The notes: generated from the letters alone by a model not told the origin. A stretch of DNA of 64,000 nt from an uncultured Paracoccaceae bacterium (GCA_947499725.1 CANMPK010000003.1:310001-374000); one strand, 5' to 3'; shown: positions 26,793 to 36,685, numbered from the stretch's first letter. A program made the numbers and translations.

Positions 26793-27341
26793 ATGTTCGT
26801 GCTTATCCTAGGTTTAGCTCTTTGGGTCGCAGCCCATGTGTTCAAAAGAGTCGCCCCGGCAAAACGCGCAAGTCTCGGCGAGGCCTTTAAAGGCCGCATC
26901 GCCCTTATCCTTTTCCTCTCTGTCGCCCTGATGATTGTGGGCTACCGCATGGCAGACACCATCCACCTATGGGGCCGCCCCGGCTGGACCACTCCGGTGA
27001 ACAACATCCTGATGGTGCTGGCGCTGTATTTCACTACCCCAGGCCCAAAGAAGGGCGTGCTGTTTCACAACATGCGCCATCCCATGCTCTTTGGTTTCAT
27101 GCTCTGGGTTGTGGCGCACCTTCTGGTCAATGGCGATCTCGCCTCGCTGATCCTGTTCGGCGGCTTGGGCCTCTGGGCTGTCACGCAATTGACCATGATC
27201 AACCGCGCAGAGCCTGAATTTACCGGAAATCCAAAAGGCAGCATCGCAAAAGATGGCATGTTCTTTGGCATTTCCATCTTACTCGTCGGCGTGATCGGCT
27301 ATATCCACACCCTTTTCGGTCTAACCCCGTTCGGAGGATAA
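26793..27341 (+). CDS. NnrU-family membrane protein
   Basis: The 182-residue protein has about five membrane helices and the RHPMLFGFMLWVVAHLLVNGD stretch typical of the NnrU family, where the histidines may bind heme or a quinone. NnrU in denitrifiers is linked to nitric-oxide metabolism, but other members are of unknown function, and here the genes around it are for acetyl-CoA metabolism. The next gene starts 1 nt after its stop. The GGAGG in its last codons serves as the next gene's ribosome site. Confidence 0.85.
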   Translation: MFVLILGLALWVAAHVFKRVAPAKRASLGEAFKGRIALILFLSVALMIVGYRMADTIHLWGRPGWTTPVNNILMVLALYFTTPGPKKGVLFHNMRHPMLFGFMLWVVAHLLVNGDLASLILFGGLGLWAVTQLTMINRAEPEFTGNPKGSIAKDGMFFGISILLVGVIGYIHTLFGLTPFGG

Positions 27342-27342
27342 T

Positions 27343-27546
27343 ATGAAAGCCTATCGCCTACTCACAGAGGATGACACATCCGCCTTCTGCCACAAAGTCA
27401 CCGAAGCCCTGAACAAGGGCTGGGAACTGCATGGCGACCCAAGCTACGCCTTTGATTCCGCAAAAGGAATGATGCGCTGCGCGCAGGCCGTCGTGAAAGA
27501 AGTGGAAGGCACCTACACCCCTGAGACAAAGCTAGGAGCTCTCTAA
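27343..27546 (+). CDS. DUF1737 small protein
   Basis: This 67-residue protein (Lys/Trp-rich, with the KGWELHGDPSYAF segment in the middle) matches the DUF1737 family, small soluble proteins of unknown function. It lies 1 nt after the NnrU gene and its stop overlaps the mch start (TAATG), so it is part of the operon. Confidence 0.85.
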   Translation: MKAYRLLTEDDTSAFCHKVTEALNKGWELHGDPSYAFDSAKGMMRCAQAVVKEVEGTYTPETKLGAL

Positions 27547-28577
27547 TGGCCAAGACCAACCCGGGTCGGTTCTTCGAAGACTACAAAGTGGGCGAGGTGA
27601 TCAAACACGCCGTCCCACGCACCATTTCCGGCGGCGAGCGTGCCTTGTATCACGCGCTCTATCCCGCCCGTCATGCGCTGTATTCTTCCGATGAATTTGC
27701 CCGCGCGTCTGGTCTGCCCAAAGCGCCGCTGGATGATCTGGCGGCCTTCCACGTGATCTTCGGCAAGACCGTGCCAGATGTCTCGCTCAACGCCGTGGCC
27801 AACCTTGGCTACGCCGAAGGGCGCTGGCATCTGCCGGTCTACGAAGGCGACACTCTACGCTCTGAATCCGAAGTCATCGGGGTCAAGCAAAACTCAAACG
27901 GCAAATCCGGCGTGGTCTATGTGCGCACGCGGGGTTTGAACCAAAACAATGACGTGGTCATGGACTACGTGCGCTGGGTCATGGTGCGCAAAGGCAACCT
28001 TGATGCGCCCGCGCCAGAAACGGTGATCCCAGACCTCTCCAAAGCCATTCCCGCGGATCAATTGGTGATCCCAGACGGGCTGGATTTCACAGGCTACGAC
28101 TTTGACCTCGCAGGCGAGCCGCACCGCTGGGGCGACTACGACATCGGCGAAACCATCGACCATGTCGATGGCGTGACGATCGAAGAAGCCGAACACATGA
28201 TGGCCACGCGCCTCTGGCAGAACACCGCCAAAGTGCATTTCGACACCACCGCCCGCCCAGACGGCACCCGCCTGATCTATGGCGGCCACGTGATCTCCAT
28301 GGCGCGCGCGCTGTCGTTCAACGGATTGGCCAATGCGCAAATGATCGTGGGCCTGAATGGCGGTGCCCACGCAAACCCGTGCCTGTCGGGCACAACGGTG
28401 CGCGCATGGTCCGAGGTGCTGGACAAAGCTGAAACCACAGCGCCGGGTGTCGGCGCCATTCGCCTGCGCCTCGTGGCCACAAAGGGTGGCGAACCCTTTG
28501 CGCTGAAAGGCGAAGACGGCAAATATCAAGCTGACGTTCTGTTAGACCTTGATTACTGGGCCCTCATGCCGCTTTGA
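27546..28577 (+). CDS. mch: mesaconyl-C1-CoA hydratase (MaoC-type double hotdog)
   Basis: The 343-residue enzyme hydrates mesaconyl-C1-CoA to (2R,3S)-beta-methylmalyl-CoA, the step before malyl-CoA lyase in the ethylmalonyl-CoA pathway. It has two MaoC-like halves (about 1-165 and 175-343), and its 343-residue length equals that of the characterised R. sphaeroides enzyme as I recall it. Neighbour mcl2 and window genes ecm and ccr support the assignment. Translation is coupled to the DUF1737 gene. Stop at 28577 is followed 7 nt later by a metallopeptidase-like gene. Confidence 0.92.
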   Translation: MAKTNPGRFFEDYKVGEVIKHAVPRTISGGERALYHALYPARHALYSSDEFARASGLPKAPLDDLAAFHVIFGKTVPDVSLNAVANLGYAEGRWHLPVYEGDTLRSESEVIGVKQNSNGKSGVVYVRTRGLNQNNDVVMDYVRWVMVRKGNLDAPAPETVIPDLSKAIPADQLVIPDGLDFTGYDFDLAGEPHRWGDYDIGETIDHVDGVTIEEAEHMMATRLWQNTAKVHFDTTARPDGTRLIYGGHVISMARALSFNGLANAQMIVGLNGGAHANPCLSGTTVRAWSEVLDKAETTAPGVGAIRLRLVATKGGEPFALKGEDGKYQADVLLDLDYWALMPL

Positions 28578-28584
28578 TACTGGC

Positions 28585-29337
28585 ATGATACGTGCAGCAC
28601 TCACCGCAACCGCTCTCACTCTGGCCTGTCCCGCACAGGCCGAGTTCTCTTATGACCATACCGACGAAGCCACGCAGCGCTTTGTTGAAAGCAATCTTTT
28701 GGGCATTTTCTACCACGAATTTGGCCACGCCCTGATCGACATCTTAGAGCTTCCGATCTTCGGCCAAGAAGAAGACGCAGCGGATGTGCTCTCTGTTTTT
28801 CTGATCTCGGAATTCTTTGAAGAAGAAACTGCTGTCCAACTGGCCTATGACACGGCTTTTGGTTTTCTTGGCGAAGCCGAGCAAGTCGACGAAATTTCCT
28901 ACTGGGGCGTGCATGGCCCTGATCTTCAACGGTATTATAACCTCGTCTGCCTGTTCTACGGTGCCAACCCAGAGGAACGCGACGACGTGGCCGAAGAACT
29001 TGGCTTGCCAGAAGAACGCGCGGAATATTGCCCTGAAGAATACGATCAAGCCGCCCACAGCTGGGGCGGGGCGCTCGATCAGATCACCTCAGAAGATGGG
29101 GGCAACTCCATGCGCTTAGGGCGTGTCGAAACAGATACCGACGGCGCAGTCGTTACCGCTAACGTGATCACAGAAGAAATCGATGCGTTAAATCAAGAGT
29201 TTGACCTTCCGTACAGCCTGACGATTCACATCGAAGCCTGCGACGAAGCCAACGCCTTCTACGATCCAGCAGACCAAAGCGTGACAATGTGTACAGAATT
29301 TGCCGACTCACTGGTAGAAATGGCCCCTGAGGGCTAA
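28585..29337 (+). CDS. DUF4344 metallopeptidase-like exported protein
   Basis: The 250-residue protein has a signal peptide (MIRAALTATALTLACPAQA) and the zinc-binding motif HEFGH at residues 44-48 with the family's nearby acidic residues. This is the DUF4344 family of putative metallopeptidases. The start ATG at 28585 has only a weak ribosome site, which fits translational readthrough from mch. Two later Cys pairs suggest disulfides. It ends 30 bp before the sdhC operator. The substrate is unknown. An operon position after mch is seen, but any role in the pathway is unlikely. Confidence 0.82.
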   Translation: MIRAALTATALTLACPAQAEFSYDHTDEATQRFVESNLLGIFYHEFGHALIDILELPIFGQEEDAADVLSVFLISEFFEEETAVQLAYDTAFGFLGEAEQVDEISYWGVHGPDLQRYYNLVCLFYGANPEERDDVAEELGLPEERAEYCPEEYDQAAHSWGGALDQITSEDGGNSMRLGRVETDTDGAVVTANVITEEIDALNQEFDLPYSLTIHIEACDEANAFYDPADQSVTMCTEFADSLVEMAPEG

Positions 29338-29367
29338 TTTTCCGACAGTAATTGTCGAGAATAAACA

Positions 29368-29398
29368 TGTGATCACAGCAGAAAAATCTGTGATCACA
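29368..29398. promoter_or_regulatory. twin palindromic operator upstream of sdhC
   Basis: TGTGATCACA occurs at 29368-29377 and 29389-29398, exactly 21 bp apart. The 11-nt spacers here (GCAGAAAAATC) and upstream of sucC (CGCCAAAAATG) share AAAAAT in the same place, and both right-hand boxes run on into AAATT. It lies 137 bp upstream of the sdhC start. A shared regulator of the sdh and suc operons is the simplest reading. Confidence 0.8.
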
Positions 29399-29534
29399 AA
29401 TTTCACTACCTGCTGCTAATTTGATCGTTTTTTGTGAAAATTCTACGAAAAACGGCTCACTTTTCTGCCCTGCCAACGTGACATAAGCCAGATTTTCTGT
29501 ACTAAGAAGGCAACGGAACCTGAAAGGAGCCAGC

Positions 29535-29918
29535 ATGGCCGATGTAAATCGTGGCAATCGCCCGCTTTCACCGCATTTGACCATCTACCGCCCGCAAATG
29601 ACTTCCATGTCTTCCATCATGGTGCGGGTAACAGCAATCGCCTGTTTCTTGGTCGCAGTGCTTGTAGTTTGGTGGCTTGTCGCTGCCGCATCATCTGAAA
29701 CCGCTTTCCAATTCATCGACGGGCTGCTGCGCAGCTGGCTTGGTGACCTCGTGCTGTTCGGCGCGACATGGGCGATTTTCTATCACATGCTGGGACGCCT
29801 GCGCCACTTGATCTGGGATCTGGGCTACTGCGTCGAAGTTGAAATCTCTGAGAAAATGGGCATTGGCATGTTCGCACTGGCGACCATCCTGACGTTCATC
29901 ACTCTGGTTGTGGTATAA
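29535..29918 (+). CDS. sdhC: succinate dehydrogenase cytochrome b556 subunit
   Basis: The 127-residue membrane anchor begins RPLSPHLTIYR, the SdhC signature after a short leader, and has three helices with a heme-ligating His in FYHMLGRLRHL near residue 80. It binds heme b and ubiquinone with SdhD. AAAGGAG lies 8 nt upstream of the ATG. sdhD follows by 10 bp. Confidence 0.93.
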   Translation: MADVNRGNRPLSPHLTIYRPQMTSMSSIMVRVTAIACFLVAVLVVWWLVAAASSETAFQFIDGLLRSWLGDLVLFGATWAIFYHMLGRLRHLIWDLGYCVEVEISEKMGIGMFALATILTFITLVVV

Positions 29919-29928
29919 GGAGCCTGTC

Positions 29929-30300
29929 ATGAGCTATCTGACTGATCGCAAACGCGCCCAAGGCCTCGGAGCAGGCGGCGGCGGCACCCACCACCACTGG
30001 CAAATGATGGCAAGCTCTCTGGCGCTTGTTATTCTGGTTCCACTCTTTGTGCTGGTCTTCGGCGCGGGTCTTGGCGGCACTTACGAAGAAGTGCTGGCCT
30101 ATTACTCCCGCCCATTCCCAGCAATCGTCACCGGCCTGTCTTTGGTTGTTGGCATTATTCACCTGATGCGCGAAGCACATGCCGCCATCGAAGATTACAC
30201 GCACGGCACTGTACAAAAGCTAAGCCTGATCGCCACAACAGCGTTTTCCTACACGCTGATCGCGACTGCGCTATTCGCTCTTGTAAAGCTCGCTCTGTAA
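29929..30300 (+). CDS. sdhD: succinate dehydrogenase membrane anchor subunit
   Basis: The 123-residue anchor has three membrane helices and the heme and quinone-site motif [10 protein letters not shown] near residue 80. The ATG at 29929 has AAGGAG just upstream; an earlier TTG would add 7 residues without support. sdhA begins 22 bp after its stop. Confidence 0.93.
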   Translation: MSYLTDRKRAQGLGAGGGGTHHHWQMMASSLALVILVPLFVLVFGAGLGGTYEEVLAYYSRPFPAIVTGLSLVVGIIHLMREAHAAIEDYTHGTVQKLSLIATTAFSYTLIATALFALVKLAL

Positions 30301-30322
30301 GCCGCGCAAAGGAATACGTATC

Positions 30323-32131
30323 ATGACAGCTGCATATGAATATGAAACGCACGAATACGACGTTGTTGTCGTAGGTGCCGGCGGCGCCGGCCTGCGTGCG
30401 ACACTGGGCATGGCCGAGCAGGGCCTGCGCACAGCCTGTGTCACCAAAGTTTTCCCAACCCGTTCCCACACGGTTGCGGCGCAGGGTGGTATCGCTGCGT
30501 CCCTGTCCAACATGGGCCCAGACAACTGGCAGTGGCACATGTATGACACTGTGAAAGGCTCTGACTGGCTGGGCGACACAGACGCGATGGAATACCTCGC
30601 GCGTGAAGCCCCAAAAGCGGTTTACGAACTAGAGCACTACGGTGTGCCATTCTCCCGTACGGAAGAAGGTAAAATCTACCAGCGTCCGTTCGGTGGCCAC
30701 ACAACAGAATTCGGCGAAGGCCCAGCGGTACAGCGTACTTGTGCTGCAGCAGACCGGACGGGTCACGCGATCCTGCACACGCTGTATGGTCAGTCCCTGA
30801 AGAACAACGCGGAATTCTACATCGAATATTTCGCGATTGACCTGATCATGTCCGAAGAGGGCGAATGTCAGGGTGTTGTCTGCTGGAAGCTGGACGACGG
30901 TACAATGCACGTCTTCAACGCGAAGATGGTTGTTCTGGCGACAGGCGGTTACGGCCGTGCTTACTTCTCCGCAACATCTGCACACACATGTACAGGTGAC
31001 GGCGGCGGCATGGTGGCCCGTGCAGGTCTGCCTCTGCAAGATATGGAATTCGTTCAGTTCCACCCAACCGGCATCTACGGCTCCGGCTGCTTGATCACCG
31101 AGGGTGCGCGCGGCGAAGGCGGCTACCTGACCAACTCCGAAGGCGAGCGTTTCATGGAACGTTACGCACCGCAGTATAAAGACCTCGCACCACGCGATTA
31201 CGTCTCGCGCTCCATGACTATGGAAATCCGCGAAGGCCGCGGTGTGGGCGCTGAAGGCGATCACATCTTCCTGAACCTGAACCACCTCCCAGCCGATGCG
31301 CTGGCCGAGCGTCTGCCAGGTATCTCTGAATCCGCGAAGATCTTCGCCGGTGTTGACGTAACCAAAGAGCCAATTCCGGTTCTGCCAACGGTTCACTACA
31401 ACATGGGTGGTATCCCAACCAACTATTGGGGTGAGGTTCTGAACCCATCCAAAGACGATCCAACCGCTGTTGTGCCGGGCCTGATGGCCGTGGGTGAAGC
31501 GGGCTGTGCCTCTGTGCACGGTGCGAACCGTCTGGGTTCCAACTCTCTGATCGACCTTGTTGTGTTCGGCCGTGCCTCCGCGATCCGCGCAGGCAAAGTG
31601 GTGGATGCAGATGCAGCCAACCCAACGCTGAACCAAGCCTCTGTTGATGCAGCCTTTGATCGTTTCGACGGTCTGCGCAACGCAAAAGGCAACGTCGCAA
31701 CCGCAGAGCTGCGTCTGGAAATGCAGAAAACCATGCAGTCTGACGCTGCTGTTTTCCGTACAGACAAGACCCTGAAAGAGGGTGTTGCCAAGATGACAGA
31801 CATCGCAGCCAAGATGGACGATCTGAAAGTCACAGACCGCTCTCTGGTGTGGAACTCTGACCTGATGGAAACGCTCGAGCTGGACAACTTGATGCCAAAC
31901 GCTCTGGCAACCATCCACGGCGCTGAGGCACGTAAGGAATCTCGCGGTGCGCACGCACACGAAGATTACGCAGATCGTGACGATAAAAACTGGCGCGTCC
32001 ACACAGTGTCCCGCGTGGAAGGCAACAAAGTTGAGCTGTCTTACCGTCCGGTCATCACCGATCCGCTGACCACCGAAGATGAAGGTGGCATCGAGCTTAA
32101 GAAGATCGCGCCGAAAGCGCGTACGTTCTAA
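30323..32131 (+). CDS. sdhA: succinate dehydrogenase flavoprotein subunit
   Basis: The 602-residue subunit oxidises succinate to fumarate. FAD attaches to the His of [10 protein letters not shown] near residue 50, and the catalytic and substrate region [15 protein letters not shown] appears as [14 protein letters not shown] near 395. A gene encoding a sulfotransferase-like protein begins 5 bp after its stop, before sdhB, which is unusual for this operon. Confidence 0.97.
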   Translation: MTAAYEYETHEYDVVVVGAGGAGLRATLGMAEQGLRTACVTKVFPTRSHTVAAQGGIAASLSNMGPDNWQWHMYDTVKGSDWLGDTDAMEYLAREAPKAVYELEHYGVPFSRTEEGKIYQRPFGGHTTEFGEGPAVQRTCAAADRTGHAILHTLYGQSLKNNAEFYIEYFAIDLIMSEEGECQGVVCWKLDDGTMHVFNAKMVVLATGGYGRAYFSATSAHTCTGDGGGMVARAGLPLQDMEFVQFHPTGIYGSGCLITEGARGEGGYLTNSEGERFMERYAPQYKDLAPRDYVSRSMTMEIREGRGVGAEGDHIFLNLNHLPADALAERLPGISESAKIFAGVDVTKEPIPVLPTVHYNMGGIPTNYWGEVLNPSKDDPTAVVPGLMAVGEAGCASVHGANRLGSNSLIDLVVFGRASAIRAGKVVDADAANPTLNQASVDAAFDRFDGLRNAKGNVATAELRLEMQKTMQSDAAVFRTDKTLKEGVAKMTDIAAKMDDLKVTDRSLVWNSDLMETLELDNLMPNALATIHGAEARKESRGAHAHEDYADRDDKNWRVHTVSRVEGNKVELSYRPVITDPLTTEDEGGIELKKIAPKARTF

Positions 32132-32136
32132 AGCAG

Positions 32137-33015
32137 ATGGCAGATCAGGCGCATAAACCCATTCAGCAGGCGCTCGGCTTTCAGCCGGGCACCACGCTGC
32201 GTGTGTTTGGCATGCGCCGTTCAGGCAATCATGCGCTGATCAACTGGCTGACTCGCAACCGCGAAAAGAACAGCGTGTTTCTCAACAACTGTATTGTTGG
32301 AAAATCCGCTGCCCTCAGCTGTCGTGGGCTTGAAATGAACACCCGTCGCTTGCCGCATAAAACCGGTCAGGCGATGGATGACACAACTTACGCTGCGGGC
32401 GATGGCGCGCTGCTGGTCGTGTCATATGAAGATTTCGCGCCAGATGTGGATGATCTGATGTCAGGCCTCACGCCTGATCTTCCAGATGATCAAGTCACGC
32501 GTAATATCTTGCTGTATCGCAACTTCATGAACTGGGCGGCGTCTTTGCTGCGCAAGATTCAGCAGAACGATGCGCAGGAAACCTTTGATTGCTTGCGGGT
32601 CATGATTGTTGCGTTGAACCGGTACCGAGATATGCTCGAACTGGTGGCCAACTCTCAATCTGTCGGGGCTCTCCCGATCAATTATGATCGCTGGGTGGCT
32701 CGTCCACGCTACCGTCGGCGCATCCTGCAAGAGCTGGGATTGCCGATTAAAGACAACGATCTGGGTCAGGTTCAGCCTTATGGCGGCGGCTCTTCTTTCC
32801 AGAAGGGCGCCGAAAATGCGGCGGAGCTTAAAACAGATCAACGCTGGCGCGAGATGATGAATGATCCATCGTTTCAAATCGTGCTCTTGGCCGCGAGCCA
32901 AGATGCAGAGCTTGTCGCTCTGATGCACCGTTTGATGCCAGAAGATGCAAATATGCTGACGGCCTACCTACATCAGGCCCAGTTCCCTTATGACGTACAG
33001 GTGTCTGACTCATGA
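32137..33015 (+). CDS. sulfotransferase-like P-loop protein inside the sdh operon
   Basis: The 292-residue protein has GMRRSGNHALINWL at residues 25-38, which fits the phosphosulfate-binding P-loop of sulfotransferases, and a later INYDRWVARPRYRRRILQEL stretch of the type these enzymes use near the sulfate donor. No other domain is recognised. It lies between sdhA and sdhB, 5 bp after one and 72 bp before the other, and is read in the same direction, so it is probably transcribed with sdh. Function is unknown; the link to succinate dehydrogenase is positional only. Confidence 0.72.
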   Translation: MADQAHKPIQQALGFQPGTTLRVFGMRRSGNHALINWLTRNREKNSVFLNNCIVGKSAALSCRGLEMNTRRLPHKTGQAMDDTTYAAGDGALLVVSYEDFAPDVDDLMSGLTPDLPDDQVTRNILLYRNFMNWAASLLRKIQQNDAQETFDCLRVMIVALNRYRDMLELVANSQSVGALPINYDRWVARPRYRRRILQELGLPIKDNDLGQVQPYGGGSSFQKGAENAAELKTDQRWREMMNDPSFQIVLLAASQDAELVALMHRLMPEDANMLTAYLHQAQFPYDVQVSDS

Positions 33016-33087
33016 TGATGCGCACCTGTGAACCCAATTCAAACCCACGCGCTGCCGGCGCGTTAGGCAACTGAAGGAGACGACGAG

Positions 33088-33867
33088 ATGGTCGAATTAG
33101 CGCTCCCTAAAAACTCCCGTGTAACAACCGGGAAAACCTGGCCCAAGCCGGCTGGCGCGACAAACCTGCGTAAATTCCAGATTTACCGCTGGAACCCAGA
33201 CGATGGCAAAAACCCATCTGTGGACACGTATTTCGTAGATATGGACAACTGCGGCCCAATGATCTTGGACGCGTTGATCAAAATCAAAAACGAGATCGAC
33301 CCAACCCTGACCTTCCGCCGCTCTTGCCGCGAAGGCATCTGTGGTTCTTGCGCGATGAACATCGACGGCATCAACACCTTGGCCTGTATCTATGGCATCG
33401 ACGAGGTGAAGGGCGCGGTGAAGATCTACCCACTGCCGCACATGCCGGTTGTGAAAGACTTGATCCCAGACCTGACGCACTTCTATGCGCAGCACGCCTC
33501 TATCATGCCGTGGCTGGAAACCAAAACAAACCGCCCTGCGAAAGAATGGAAGCAATCCATTGAAGATCGCAAAAAACTGGACGGCCTGTATGAGTGTGTG
33601 ATGTGCGCATCCTGCTCGACGTCCTGCCCATCTTACTGGTGGAACGGCGACAAATATCTTGGGCCAGCAGCACTGCTGCACGCCTACCGCTGGATCATCG
33701 ACAGCCGTGATGAAGCAACTGGCGAGCGTCTGGACGATCTGGAAGATCCGTTCAAACTGTATCGCTGCCACACCATCATGAACTGTGCGAAGACCTGCCC
33801 GAAAGGTCTGAACCCAGCGAAAGCGATCTCTGAAATCAAAAAGATGATGGTAGAGCGCGCGGTTTAA
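33088..33867 (+). CDS. sdhB: succinate dehydrogenase iron-sulfur subunit
   Basis: The 259-residue subunit carries electrons from SdhA to quinone. It has the 2Fe-2S site CREGICGSC plus a further Cys in NTLAC, the 4Fe-4S site [11 protein letters not shown], and the 3Fe-4S site built from [18 protein letters not shown] precedes the ATG. A repeat hairpin follows 13 bp after the stop. Confidence 0.97.
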   Translation: MVELALPKNSRVTTGKTWPKPAGATNLRKFQIYRWNPDDGKNPSVDTYFVDMDNCGPMILDALIKIKNEIDPTLTFRRSCREGICGSCAMNIDGINTLACIYGIDEVKGAVKIYPLPHMPVVKDLIPDLTHFYAQHASIMPWLETKTNRPAKEWKQSIEDRKKLDGLYECVMCASCSTSCPSYWWNGDKYLGPAALLHAYRWIIDSRDEATGERLDDLEDPFKLYRCHTIMNCAKTCPKGLNPAKAISEIKKMMVERAV

Positions 33868-33879
33868 GCTTTGGACATT

Positions 33880-33925
33880 GGGGGCTCTGCCCCCAAACCC
33901 CCGAGGTATTTAAGCCAAGAAAAAG
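33880..33925 (+). repeat. dispersed 3'-end repeat, copy B
   Basis: GGGGGC-TCT-GCCCCC (33880-33894) is followed by GGTATTTAAGCCAAGAAAAA at 33905-33924. It matches copies A and C and closes the sdh operon. Confidence 0.65.
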
Positions 33926-33936
33926 TATTCAGTTTT

Positions 33937-33964
33937 AAGAGGGCGTGCCACGGCGCGCCCTCTT
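33937..33964. terminator. second hairpin behind sdhB
   Basis: AAGAGGGCGTGCC (33937-33949) pairs with GGCGCGCCCTCTT (33952-33964): a 13-bp stem with one G-U pair and a 2-nt loop. T runs flank it only loosely (TTTT before, CTTGACG after), so it may be a structural element rather than an intrinsic terminator. Confidence 0.4.
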
Positions 33965-34027
33965 GACGTTTGGAGAGGATTGCAGCGTTTTCATTGCGCC
34001 TTATGATTTCACCAAAGGGAGAGAGAC

Positions 34028-35668
34028 ATGGCAGACGTAGTGATCATCGGATCCGGCCTCGCAGGTTTGGTGGCCGCCCATGTGGCAGCAGAGCGTGGGC
34101 GCACGGTGATCCTGCTGGATCAAGAGGGGCCGCAATCGCTTGGTGGGCAGGCCTTCTGGAGCCTTGGTGGTCTCTTCATGGTCGACACCCCCGAACAGCG
34201 CCGCTTTGGCGTGCGTGATAGCCTAGAGCTGGCCCGCGCTGATTGGATGGGCTCTGCCCAGTTTGATCGCCCTGAAGATGCCAACCCCAAGAAAGTCGCT
34301 GAAGCATACCTGAACTTCGCCTCAGGCCGTATGCGCCCTTGGTTGCATAAGCTTGGCATGCGCTGGTTTCCTGCCGTGGGCTGGGCAGAACGCGGCGGAG
34401 AGAAGGCGAACGGCCATGGCAATTCGGTGCCGCGCTTTCACGTCACCTGGGGCACAGGCCCGGGGGTTGTGAAACCCTTTGCAGATCGGGTGCTCGCCGC
34501 GGCAGATGACGGAAAAATCACCCTGAAGTTCCGTCATCAAGTCAAAGGCTTGATCGTGGAAAACGGCACGGTTGTGGGCGTGCAGGGCAATATCCTTGCA
34601 GATGATCCCGCAGATCGCGGCAAGCCCACCAATCGCACCATCATTGATAGCTTCGAATTGCGTGCCCCCAATGTCATCGTCACCAGCGGCGGCATTGGCG
34701 GTGATCACGATATGGTGCGCCAATATTGGCCCACAGACCGCCTTGGCCCAGCCCCTGAAAAGATGGTGGCGGGCGTGCCCAATTATGTTGACGGCCAAAT
34801 GCAACGTGTCGCCGAAGCGGCTGGCGCGGGGCTGATCAATGCAGATCGCATGTGGCATTACACCGAAGGTCTGCAAAACTGGGATTCCATCTGGCCCAAC
34901 CACGGCATTCGCATCCTTCCGGGCCCGTCTTCGATTTGGCTGGATGGCAATGGCGACCGGATGGAAGCTCCCTACATGCCGGGGTTTGACACCTTGGGCA
35001 CCCTGAAACGCATTCTCTCGACAGGCCATGAACACAGTTGGTTCATCCTGACGCAAAAGATCATCGAGAAGGAATTTGCCCTTTCTGGCAGCGAACAAAA
35101 CCCAGACCTGACAGATGGAAATCTCTTGTCTGTTGTGGCGTCGCGCTTGCTGAACAAGGGCGCGCCTGCACCTGTCGAAGCCTTCAAAGAACACGGCGCC
35201 GATTTCGTTGTGGCTAATGATCTGGAAACCCTCGTCAGTGAAATGAATGCGCTGATGCCACAGGCGCCCGTGTCGCTAGATCACATCCGCACCCAGATCG
35301 AAGCACGCGATGGGCAGCTGACCAATAAGTTTGCTAAAGACGCGCAGATCAACGCCATTCGCGAAGCGCGCAATTATCTGGGCGACAAGCTGATCCGCAC
35401 GGCTAAACCCCATCCGATCTTAGATGCCAAGAATGGCCCGCTGATCGCCGTGCGCCTAAATGTGCTAACGCGCAAATCCTTGGGCGGTTTGCACACCGAT
35501 CTGCAATCGCGCGTATTGCGCGCAGATGGTAGTGTGTTTGACGGGTTGCTCGCAGCAGGTGAGGTCGCCGGTTTCGGGGGCGGCGGCTACCACGGCTACA
35601 ACGCGCTCGAAGGCACCTTCTTGGGTGGGTGTATCTTTTCAGGCCGCGCCGCAGGGCGCAGCGTGTGA
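34028..35668 (+). CDS. FAD-binding dehydrogenase (COG3573-like)
   Basis: The 546-residue flavoprotein begins with the FAD-binding motif VVIIGSGLAGLVAAHVAAERG, has the second GGIGG segment near 225, and ends with GGGGYHGYNALEGTFLGG, as in fumarate-reductase/KsdD-like oxidoreductases. GGGAGAG lies upstream. Substrate is unknown. It follows the sdh operon on the same strand, separated by about 160 bp of repeat and hairpin. A small Cys-rich gene follows. Confidence 0.82.
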   Translation: MADVVIIGSGLAGLVAAHVAAERGRTVILLDQEGPQSLGGQAFWSLGGLFMVDTPEQRRFGVRDSLELARADWMGSAQFDRPEDANPKKVAEAYLNFASGRMRPWLHKLGMRWFPAVGWAERGGEKANGHGNSVPRFHVTWGTGPGVVKPFADRVLAAADDGKITLKFRHQVKGLIVENGTVVGVQGNILADDPADRGKPTNRTIIDSFELRAPNVIVTSGGIGGDHDMVRQYWPTDRLGPAPEKMVAGVPNYVDGQMQRVAEAAGAGLINADRMWHYTEGLQNWDSIWPNHGIRILPGPSSIWLDGNGDRMEAPYMPGFDTLGTLKRILSTGHEHSWFILTQKIIEKEFALSGSEQNPDLTDGNLLSVVASRLLNKGAPAPVEAFKEHGADFVVANDLETLVSEMNALMPQAPVSLDHIRTQIEARDGQLTNKFAKDAQINAIREARNYLGDKLIRTAKPHPILDAKNGPLIAVRLNVLTRKSLGGLHTDLQSRVLRADGSVFDGLLAAGEVAGFGGGGYHGYNALEGTFLGGCIFSGRAAGRSV

Positions 35669-35703
35669 TTGACTTCGCTTGATCCAGCGACCAGACCAAA
35701 GAC

Positions 35704-35934
35704 ATGCATATTCTGATCGGTCTGCTTCTGGCTTTTGTTTTGATCGCGATTTTCTCAAATCGCAAAACGCGGGGTTGCCGTTGGCGACTGGATCGCGCGC
35801 GCAATGAAAATGGCCAGCAGTTTCACATCTGCATGGCCTGTGGCGCGCAGTGTTTTACCAAAGACAGCACGCCGCCAAAAACCTGCCTACGCCCTGATCC
35901 GAAGGAGGGCGACGGGCAGGAAAGCGCGAAATGA
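35704..35934 (+). CDS. small membrane-anchored Cys-rich protein
   Basis: The 76-residue protein has one N-terminal membrane segment (residues 2-18) and five Cys at 25, 43, 46, 50 and 61, with CMAC-type spacing suggestive of metal binding. It begins 35 bp after the oxidoreductase. No family is recognised. The ATG lacks a strong ribosome site, so the call is moderate. Confidence 0.5.
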   Translation: MHILIGLLLAFVLIAIFSNRKTRGCRWRLDRARNENGQQFHICMACGAQCFTKDSTPPKTCLRPDPKEGDGQESAK

Positions 35935-35980
35935 TCATTTCAGCGATTCAAATGTACCAATTGCCACATTTCCAAAAGAT

Positions 35981-36685
35981 TTACGCAAAGGCCGCTTCTA
36001 GGGCGATTTCCACCATATCTCCAAAAGACCGCTCGCGCTGATCGCTGGGCAGGGCATCGCCGGTTAGCAGGTGATCAGAGACCGTCAAAACCGCCAATGC
36101 GCGGCAGTTGTGGCGCGCGGCGAGGTTGTACAATTCCGCGGCTTCCATCTCGACCCCAAGAATGCCGTGACGCACCATTTGTTCATTTAAATCAGGGCGT
36201 TCGTCGTAAAAGACATCACTCGAATAGATGCCGCCCACATGGGTTTTTGTGCCTTTTTGCGCTGCCGCATCCGCCGCGGCCCGCAGCAAATCATAGTCTG
36301 CGCAGGGGGCGAAATTGATCTCTTTGAAGATGCCGCTTGAGGGTGTGTTCAATGACGTTGCGGTCATCGCCAAAATCACGTCGCGCACATCCACTTTTTT
36401 CTGCATGCCGCCACAAGAACCAATACGAATCAATGTCTTAGCGCCATAATCCTTGATCAGCTCGTTCACATAGATCGACAGGCTTGGCATGCCCATGCCG
36501 GATCCGTGGATCGTGACAGGGTTGCCCTTCCATGTGCCGGTGAAGCCCAGCATCCCTCTGACTTCATTGACTAATTTCACATCTTCTAAAAAAGTTTCTG
36601 CCGCCCATTTTGCGCGGTACGGATCACCCGGCAACAAAACGGTTTCAGCAATATCTTCGGGTTTGGCGCCAATATGAATGGTCAT
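35981..36685 (-). CDS. deoD: purine-nucleoside phosphorylase, DeoD type
   Basis: The 234-residue enzyme cleaves purine (deoxy)nucleosides with phosphate. It has [11 protein letters not shown] at the start (phosphate-binding), IRIGSCGGM and the VEMEAAELY nucleoside-binding segment near 180. Length is typical of hexameric DeoD. It is the last gene on this strand before ecm. The nucleoside ABC transporter further along could supply its substrates. Confidence 0.95.
   Translation of the reverse strand: MTIHIGAKPEDIAETVLLPGDPYRAKWAAETFLEDVKLVNEVRGMLGFTGTWKGNPVTIHGSGMGMPSLSIYVNELIKDYGAKTLIRIGSCGGMQKKVDVRDVILAMTATSLNTPSSGIFKEINFAPCADYDLLRAAADAAAQKGTKTHVGGIYSSDVFYDERPDLNEQMVRHGILGVEMEAAELYNLAARHNCRALAVLTVSDHLLTGDALPSDQRERSFGDMVEIALEAAFA

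Noticed and set aside
29165-29174. GTGATCACA inside the DUF4344 coding sequence
   Set aside because: It is a partial operator match, explained by codons for Val-Ile-Thr, and has no second box at 21 bp.
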